A stretch of 64,000 bases of DNA from Heliocidaris erythrogramma (Eukaryota > Echinodermata > Echinoidea > Camarodonta > Echinometridae), in contig CM046863.1 of the NCBI GenBank assembly GCA_025617745.1, forward strand, positions 14,698,875 through 14,762,874. Reading direction: 5' to 3'. Below the pieces are notes generated by a model. It worked only from the letters and a program-made list of their open reading frames with translations. It was not told the origin of the DNA and ran no database searches. This document shows positions 58,903 to 64,000 of the stretch, piece by piece. Position numbers and translations under genes: made by a program. Within the stretch, counting starts at the first letter, position 1. Every line of letters starts with the position of its first letter.

Positions 58903-61254
58903 AGCCCTGATCCTTATAAAACCATAGTGATAGTGAACGGTAGAGAAGTGCAGCTAGAAATTGATACTGGAAGTCCATGGACTATTGTATCAAAAGAAGT
59001 GTTTGATGAAATCAGCAAGGATTCCAAACTGACGGCTAGCAATATCAAGCTGAAATCATACACAGAAGGAAAAGTGGGCATTTACGGAGAAGCAGTGGTT
59101 GACGTTCAGTTTGAACCACAGATGAAGCCAGAGAAGCTGTCTTTAGTGATAGTTCAGAAGGGTGCAAGTTTAATGGGAAGAGACTGGTTTCGAAGGAAGT
59201 ATCCACATTTGGTTTCCATGTTAGCCAACCCAAATGCACCAGATGCAAGTCCGAGCCTTCCAAGCAGTTTGCATAGTTTGCAAGATACTGTGCATGAAGT
59301 TCTTAATAAGCATGCCGAGCTGTTTGATAATAGCACAGTCGGAGTACTGAAGGGATATCAAGCCAAGGTATATCCACAAGAAGAGAACAGCAGTGCAAAG
59401 TTCTACAAAGCAGCCCCTGTTTCCTATGCTGCCAGGAAGCAGATCGATGCAGCATTAGATAGTTTGCTGGAGAACGGCATCATCAAGCCAGTAAAGATCG
59501 CAGATTTTGCATGCCCAATCATTGCAGTGCCAAAACCGGATGGGAAAATGAGAATCTGTGGCAATTTCAAGTTGACAGCAAATAAAGTGTTGAAAGTAGA
59601 GCAGTATCCCCTTCCAACATTAGAGGATCTTCTACAGGAACTTGAAGGTGGAGAAAAGTTCTCTAAACTAGATCTCAGTCATGCATATCACCAGATTGAG
59701 TTGGATTCCGAGGCCCGCAATTTCACAACAATCAACACTCATAGAGGTCTCTTTGAGTACAGAAGACTGCCCTTCGGGATCGCAAGTGCACCAGCCATGT
59801 TTCAGAGGACAATGGAGAGCCTCTTAGCCGATATTCCCATGTGCAAACCCTATCTTGATGACATTATCATCAGCGGCAAGACTGATGAGGAGCACCTGAG
59901 AAACCTGGAAGCAGTTCTCTCGAGATTGGAGGGAAGTGGATTACGCTTGAAGAAGGAGAAGTGTGCCCTGATGAAAGACTCGGTCGACTATCTGGGTCAT
60001 AGCCTGGATAAGAATGGTCTTCGGCCTCTTCAAGACAAGGTAGATGCGGTACGTCAAGCAGAACGACCAGTAAATCAAAGTCAACTCCAGGCATATCTTG
60101 GCTTATTAGGGTATTACCGCAAGTTCATACCTAATCTGTCGCAGGAGATAGCACCGTTGACTGAAATGTTGAAAGCAGAGTACAGATCAGACTCCAGTGG
60201 GAAGAGAAGCAGCAAGCCTGATCCCAAGTTTAAGTGGGGAAAGAAGCAAGATCAAGCATTCCAGAGATCAAAGTGTCTGATACAGAGTGACAGTGTCCTA
60301 ACGCATTATGATCCAGCCGAGCCTATCCTGCTTCAAACTGATGCAAGTCCCTATGGTTTGGGTGCTGTCATAAGCCACATGGACAGTGATGGACAGGAAC
60401 GCCCTATAGCATTCGCATCACGCACTCTGAAACCAAGTGAGGTGAACTATGCTCAATACGAGAAAGAAACCCTTTCCATCATCTTCGGACTCAAAAAGTT
60501 CCATAAACAATTACATGGGAGACGTTTCACCATCATGACAGATCATAAGCCACTGGTAGGACTATTTGGGGATAGGAAAACAGCGAGCCCCATGGCCTCT
60601 GCACGCCTTGCCAGATGGCATATGATTTTGTCAGCATACAGCTACGATATAGTTCATCGTCAAGGAAAGAAGCACCAGAACGCTGATGCGTTGTCACGCT
60701 TACCAATCCAGGAAAGAGAGTCTCCATGGAATCATCCAGAGTTAGCAGAGCTAGACGAAGCACCAGAAGCATGCATCAACATGTTGACTGACCTCGACAC
60801 ACGCCCTGTTGATGCACAGGAAGTGAAAAGATCCACCAAGAAGGACAGAGTTTTGTCCAAGGTGAAGAACTACATTCTGGAAGGATGGCCAACAATAAGG
60901 AATCTTCCAGAAGAATTGAAACTCTTCGCTAACAAGAAGGAAGAACTGTCGATAGAGGATGAAGTGATACTTTGGGGATCCAGAGTTGTCATTCCGGATG
61001 ATGCAGATATGAAGGTGAGAATCCTCAAAGAACTGCATAGTACACACCCAGGCATCGTGAAAATGAAGGCCTTAGCCAGATCATATGTATGGTGGCCAGG
61101 AATAGACAAACAGTTGGAACAACAAGTGAGAAGTTGTCCAAGTTGCCAGCAGAGTCAGAACAGCCCTTTAGCTGCACCCATCCATCCCTGGGAATTTCCT
61201 GAGAAACCGTGGAGTAGGATTCATTGTGATTTAGCTACTATTGTTGCTATTTAG
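58903..61254 (+). CDS. pol: pol: protease, reverse transcriptase, RNase H, N-terminal integrase
   Basis: The frame is open through the gag end in the -1 frame, so expression by ribosomal frameshift is likely, but no clear slippery heptamer was found. Counting from a GTG at 58,927: aspartic protease LEIDTGSPWTIV (about residues 10-21); RT from about 140 to 320 with GKMRICGNF, FSKLDLSHAYHQIELD, RLPFGIASAPAMFQ and catalytic YLDD at 309-312; RNase H from TDAS at 471-474 through YAQYEKETLSI and TDHKPL to HRQGKKHQNADALSRLP; integrase zinc finger HSTHPG...CPSC at about 704-741. The last codons run into the first catalytic region (IHCDLA) and then stop at TAG 61,252-61,254. The continuation at 61,255-62,214 is in the same frame. 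Confidence 0.9.
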   Translation, partial: SPDPYKTIVIVNGREVQLEIDTGSPWTIVSKEVFDEISKDSKLTASNIKLKSYTEGKVGIYGEAVVDVQFEPQMKPEKLSLVIVQKGASLMGRDWFRRKYPHLVSMLANPNAPDASPSLPSSLHSLQDTVHEVLNKHAELFDNSTVGVLKGYQAKVYPQEENSSAKFYKAAPVSYAARKQIDAALDSLLENGIIKPVKIADFACPIIAVPKPDGKMRICGNFKLTANKVLKVEQYPLPTLEDLLQELEGGEKFSKLDLSHAYHQIELDSEARNFTTINTHRGLFEYRRLPFGIASAPAMFQRTMESLLADIPMCKPYLDDIIISGKTDEEHLRNLEAVLSRLEGSGLRLKKEKCALMKDSVDYLGHSLDKNGLRPLQDKVDAVRQAERPVNQSQLQAYLGLLGYYRKFIPNLSQEIAPLTEMLKAEYRSDSSGKRSSKPDPKFKWGKKQDQAFQRSKCLIQSDSVLTHYDPAEPILLQTDASPYGLGAVISHMDSDGQERPIAFASRTLKPSEVNYAQYEKETLSIIFGLKKFHKQLHGRRFTIMTDHKPLVGLFGDRKTASPMASARLARWHMILSAYSYDIVHRQGKKHQNADALSRLPIQERESPWNHPELAELDEAPEACINMLTDLDTRPVDAQEVKRSTKKDRVLSKVKNYILEGWPTIRNLPEELKLFANKKEELSIEDEVILWGSRVVIPDDADMKVRILKELHSTHPGIVKMKALARSYVWWPGIDKQLEQQVRSCPSCQQSQNSPLAAPIHPWEFPEKPWSRIHCDLATIVAI

Positions 61255-62214
61255 CTACTGATTGTTGTAGATGCTTACAGCAAGTGGCTTGAAGCCATTC
61301 GTGTGAAACGAGCAACAGCTACAAACACAGTGATGGCCTTGAGACGGTTGTTTGCAGCTCACGGAATACCGGAGACCCTGGTTACAGACAATGGTACACA
61401 ATTTGTATCAGAAGAGTTTGCCACATTGATGAGCAACAATGGTATCTGTCATATTCAAACAGCACCCAAGCACCCATCCAGTAACGGTCTGGCAGAAAGG
61501 GGTGTTCAAACGGTGAAGACAGGTATGAAGAAAGGAAAAGGACATGATCTTGAACTAAAGTTACAGAGGTTCTTGTTGACCTATCGAGTTACTCCACAGG
61601 AAACAACCAGGAAGACACCAAGTGAACTAATGTTCAAGAGGCAGGTTCGCACTAAACTTGACAACTTGCGTCCAGATCTTAACAAATCTGTGAGGCGAAA
61701 ACAATCAGCAATGAAGCAAGCAGGAGATCGAGGAACCAAGGAAAGAGTCTTCGATGTGGAGGATCCTGTCATGGTCAAGAACTTCTATGCAGGCCCAACA
61801 TGGCTTTATGGCAAAGTATCTGAAGTCATTAACGCAGTCATGTACAACATACTCCTGACTGATGGTCGAGTCGTTCGTCGTCATGTTGACCAGATGAGAA
61901 GGTATATGCCAAGAGGTGAACATAGCAACACACATGAACGAGAAGGGTTTCAGCCAACTGAGGAACCACCAATTGTGTTGCCAATTCCAGACACCAATCT
62001 AGAGCCAGAGAATATTCGGGAGAGTGAGACGGCTTTCAATAGGAGTGAGGAGACACCCTCTCAGACACCCTCTCAAACACCCTCTCAAACACCCTCTCAA
62101 AAAGAACTTGACATACCAGACAACATGACACCTACCACTCAAACAGAAAGACGTATGTCTAGTAGAAATACAATGAAACCAAAAAGATATGATGACTATG
62201 TGTTGTATAAGTGA
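61255..62214 (+). pseudogene. pol: pol: integrase catalytic core and C-terminus, after in-frame stop
   Basis: Same frame as the preceding pol, separated by one TAG. It has IVVDAYSKWLEAI, LVTDNGTQFVSEEF (second catalytic Asp) and HPSSNGLAERGVQTVK (catalytic Glu), with about 35 residues between the last two as in D,D-35-E integrases. The GPY/F-type module (PTWLYGKVSEVINAVMYNIL, then DGRVVRRHVDQMRRY) follows. The tail contains a 12-bp tandem repeat encoding TPSQ four times (about 62,050-62,100) and a basic end. There is no chromodomain. Just before the stop the sequence TTTAGCTACT-ATTGTTG is locally repeated where the family normally has a GPF-type segment, so the stop probably arose by a small duplication or replacement. 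Confidence 0.85.
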
Positions 62215-62963
62215 AATCACCATGTTGATTATGGTGCCCTATGCATGTTGTCAGTAGTTATATATTGCACAAAGTGTAACAGGTGAAAGCAAAATTGGAT
62301 GCCTTATGTTGTCAGTATTCTTTATATTGTAATAAGTGTAACAGTTATTTGCAAGAAAATTTTAGTCTGAGTGTTGAAATTTTGGCAAAAGCTATGCCAT
62401 GTAAAAGTGATTTCAATTACAATTACATGTGAATTGTATAACTTTGGGGGAAAGAAAACAGTTTGGTTGATAAAGAACCTGAAGTTTATGCGATGCATAC
62501 AAGCATGCATTGTAAAGTTAATTTAAGTGTGATTTAGATTACTTCAATTTAAAAAAAATGGCATTATATATAATGACAATTGATATTTCATTTCCAGTCA
62601 AGTGAAAAACAGAAAAAAACAGTCATGTTAAAACATGTATCACATTTGTTTCAAGTTAAAAGAAAACCAAATGTAACAAAACAACCCATGTTATATCACT
62701 TTTGTTTTGAAAAATTAAGTTGATTGCAAAGTGAAGTTGTTACATTCATGACAAGAAAAGAGTTGTCAAAGTAACAATGTCAGTGATTTATAATCCAGAA
62801 ACACCAGTTAGATGTTAGGATTGATATTGCAAAGTGGATTTCTCAGTCATGTTATTGTTTATAGTGAAGCAAAAATTGTTATACATCCAGATAATCTTTT
62901 TGAAACATTGCCAGTTAAGTGTTTGTTTTGAACATTCAAAAGTTAACCCATGTACATTTATGT
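62215..62963 (+). other. Retrotransposon 3' untranslated region
   Basis: About 750 bp of AT-rich noncoding sequence lies between the pol stop and the polypurine tract. No envelope-like frame is visible, so this is a retrotransposon without env. Confidence 0.7.
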
Positions 62964-62975
62964 AAGGGGGAGGAA
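62964..62975 (+). promoter_or_regulatory. Polypurine tract
   Basis: AAGGGGGAGGAA lies immediately before the 3' LTR and would prime plus-strand DNA synthesis. Confidence 0.85.
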
Positions 62976-63107
62976 TGTGATATATAAAGGTCTGGATCAG
63001 AGACTAGCAGATGAGCAATAAACGAGTCAAGATGCACTCGATATTTTGGACCTGAAACTGACTTGAATTGTCATTTATTTAGTCGTTATGAACCCAAGAA
63101 CATAACA
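62976..63107 (+). repeat. 3' LTR
   Basis: Identical over all 132 bp to the 5' LTR by eye. Followed by the AGGTA target duplication. Confidence 0.95.
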
Positions 63108-63156
63108 AGGTAGTAAGAAAGTAAACAAGTGAAGTGAAAAATAAGAAAATAAAAAC

Positions 63157-63227
63157 AGCCTGGTGGTTAAGTCGCTGCCCGGCAGGCGGTGGATGACGGG
63201 TTCGAGTCCCGCTGGTTCCATTTTTTT
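63157..63227 (+). repeat. tRNA-like sequence with Pol III boxes
   Basis: An A-box-like TGGTGGTTAAGTCG (63,161-63,174), a B box GGTTCGAGTCC (63,199-63,209), a CCA-like end and a T7 terminator are present. Acceptor pairing is imperfect, so this is probably a tRNA-derived SINE head or tRNA pseudogene. Confidence 0.5.
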
Positions 63228-63411
63228 CTGACTTGTGTTTTTCATTACGGATCGAGCATACGATCTTTAACACTGGGAGTAAAATGCCTAAAAATTGGTT
63301 TACAAATTAAAATTCCTCCCATCAAGCTTCTTCGTTTATTAAAATAAAAACAGTTTGACACACTAACACACATTCCTCCAAGACTTATGTGACAGAAGAA
63401 GGCGATTAATT

Positions 63412-63725
63412 AATTAATAATAATAATATGCCCATTTATATAGAGCAGTTACTACACAAAGCATTATACTCTAATGCTTAGATTACTGCTTAATACAATA
63501 ATACAAAGAATTATATTATTACCCCGGCTTTAGCCAAGCCGCCATGCGCTAAGGCATTCAAGGAATTTCTTCCTACCGGGAACCCATTTACTTCACCTGG
63601 GTGGAGAGTGGCAAATGCAAATTAATTTCTTACCAAAGGACTTTAGTGCCACGGCGGGATTCGAACCGCCAACCATGTGATTCACAGTCCGGTGACATAT
63701 CCACTAGACCACGATATTTCCATTA
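63412..63725 (-). repeat. tRNA-derived SINE, near full length
   Basis: Read on the minus strand, the tRNA-like head (A box GTGGTCTAGTGGAT, B box GGTTCGAATCCC, anticodon-loop-like CTGTGAA) at about 63,648-63,716 is followed by a conserved core CCACCCAGGTGAAGTAAATG (about 63,586-63,605). The 3' part ends CTATATAAATGGGC and an ATT microsatellite. The 5' acceptor strand does not pair with the 3' one, so it is not a tRNA gene. The tail resembles the local LINE tails. Confidence 0.7.
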
Positions 63726-64000
63726 GTGCAGCATAGGATGTAGTGCTTTCATTCATTTTGCCAACGTGTATTCAAATGTATTCATATTTATGACAGAGTC
63801 GGTGATTTCCATAAGTCATTTGCATAAATGAGTGAAAAGATGTTTAGGTTTCGGACTTTGTAGCATGTTTGGATTTGATGAAAAAATAGTTGCAGAGTGC
63901 AGATTTAGAATAAAAGCAAAATAATTTTTTCGGTTATCTAAAGAGGAGTAATGCGCTGAATATGCGTGTTAGCTTGGTACTACGGTGTGAATTGCTTTAC
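63726..64000. other. Window edge without a gene
   Basis: AT-rich sequence with no recognised feature. Confidence 0.4.

Larger units (their letters stand above)
56397..63107 (+). mobile_element. Complete Ty3/gypsy LTR retrotransposon (Mag/SURL-like)
   Basis: The 6.7-kb element is bounded by identical 132-bp LTRs and a 5-bp target duplication AGGTA (56,392-56,396 and 63,108-63,112). In order it has PBS, a 1-kb leader, gag, a protease-RT-RNaseH-integrase pol, and a polypurine tract. Order and motifs fit Ty3/gypsy; the Ser-tRNA-type primer site and the absence of a chromodomain suggest the Mag/SURL lineage known from sea urchins. Identical LTRs mean recent insertion, yet the copy is damaged at three places (see gag, nested element and integrase entries). 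Confidence 0.9.

Noticed and set aside
58860-58905. Canonical -1 slippery heptamer at the gag-pol overlap
   Set aside because: The frames do overlap in -1, but the only A-rich string (GAGAAAAAAGC at about 58,827) does not fit X XXY YYZ in the gag frame.
62215-62963. Envelope gene in the LTR element
   Set aside because: No open frame of useful length, signal peptide or membrane segment between pol and the polypurine tract.
63648-63716. Functional tRNA-His (GTG-like anticodon loop)
   Set aside because: The acceptor strands do not pair and the sequence continues into a SINE core and ATT tail.

Overview
The window looks like nuclear DNA from a marine deuterostome, most likely an echinoid (sea urchin). 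The reasons are an AT-rich, repeat-saturated landscape, scattered single-exon death domains of the kind expanded in sea urchins, CR1/L2-like and L1-like LINEs, a Mag/SURL-like Ty3/gypsy element, and a Penelope-like element with a GIY-YIG endonuclease. The species assignment is inference. No bacterial gene organisation is present, and most long reading frames are artefacts of simple repeats.

Layout: 0-10 kb holds LINE remnants, two minus-strand death-domain exons (1848-1982, 7455-7710), a mariner-like short element, a 1.8-kb TAGG-rich low-complexity block and a hammerhead-like motif (8838-8876). From 10.7 to 12.5 kb lie two degenerate minisatellites. From 13.3 to 23.3 kb there is one large degenerate AGT-triplet locus, broken by a 2.4-kb TIR element, unique sequence and foldback DNA, and a 2.25-kb hAT-like element with an 8-bp target duplication. 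A further AGT array lies at 28.5-29.15 kb. From 29.8 to 33.4 kb a CA/TA/TG microsatellite is interrupted by a truncated Penelope-like element with perfect 144-bp inverted repeats, each containing a minimal hammerhead ribozyme, and by a Tc1-like palindromic element. 36.7-38.2 kb is a 5'-truncated L1-like LINE with a 16-bp target duplication. 38.3-39.1 kb has a death-domain exon and a decayed one. 39.2-42.4 kb is a satellite array carrying a 661-bp TIR element; a second, inverted copy sits at 43.0-43.7 kb.

44.0-47.4 kb is a decayed LINE with endonuclease and reverse transcriptase. At 51.0-54.7 kb a plus-strand LINE has landed inside a minus-strand LINE. 54.7-55.5 kb is the only GC-rich, CCAAT-box-bearing stretch and may be a promoter. 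56,397-63,107 is a complete Ty3/gypsy element with identical 132-bp LTRs, a 5-bp target duplication, PBS, PPT, gag and pol. It carries three lesions: a gag frame break, a 460-bp nested MITE in gag, and an in-frame stop in integrase. The right edge has a tRNA-like sequence and a full tRNA-derived SINE.

Host genes are represented only by isolated exons (death domains and one possible terminal exon). The clearest functional RNA signal is the hammerhead ribozyme pair of the Penelope-like element. All comparisons with known families are from memory; no database search was run.
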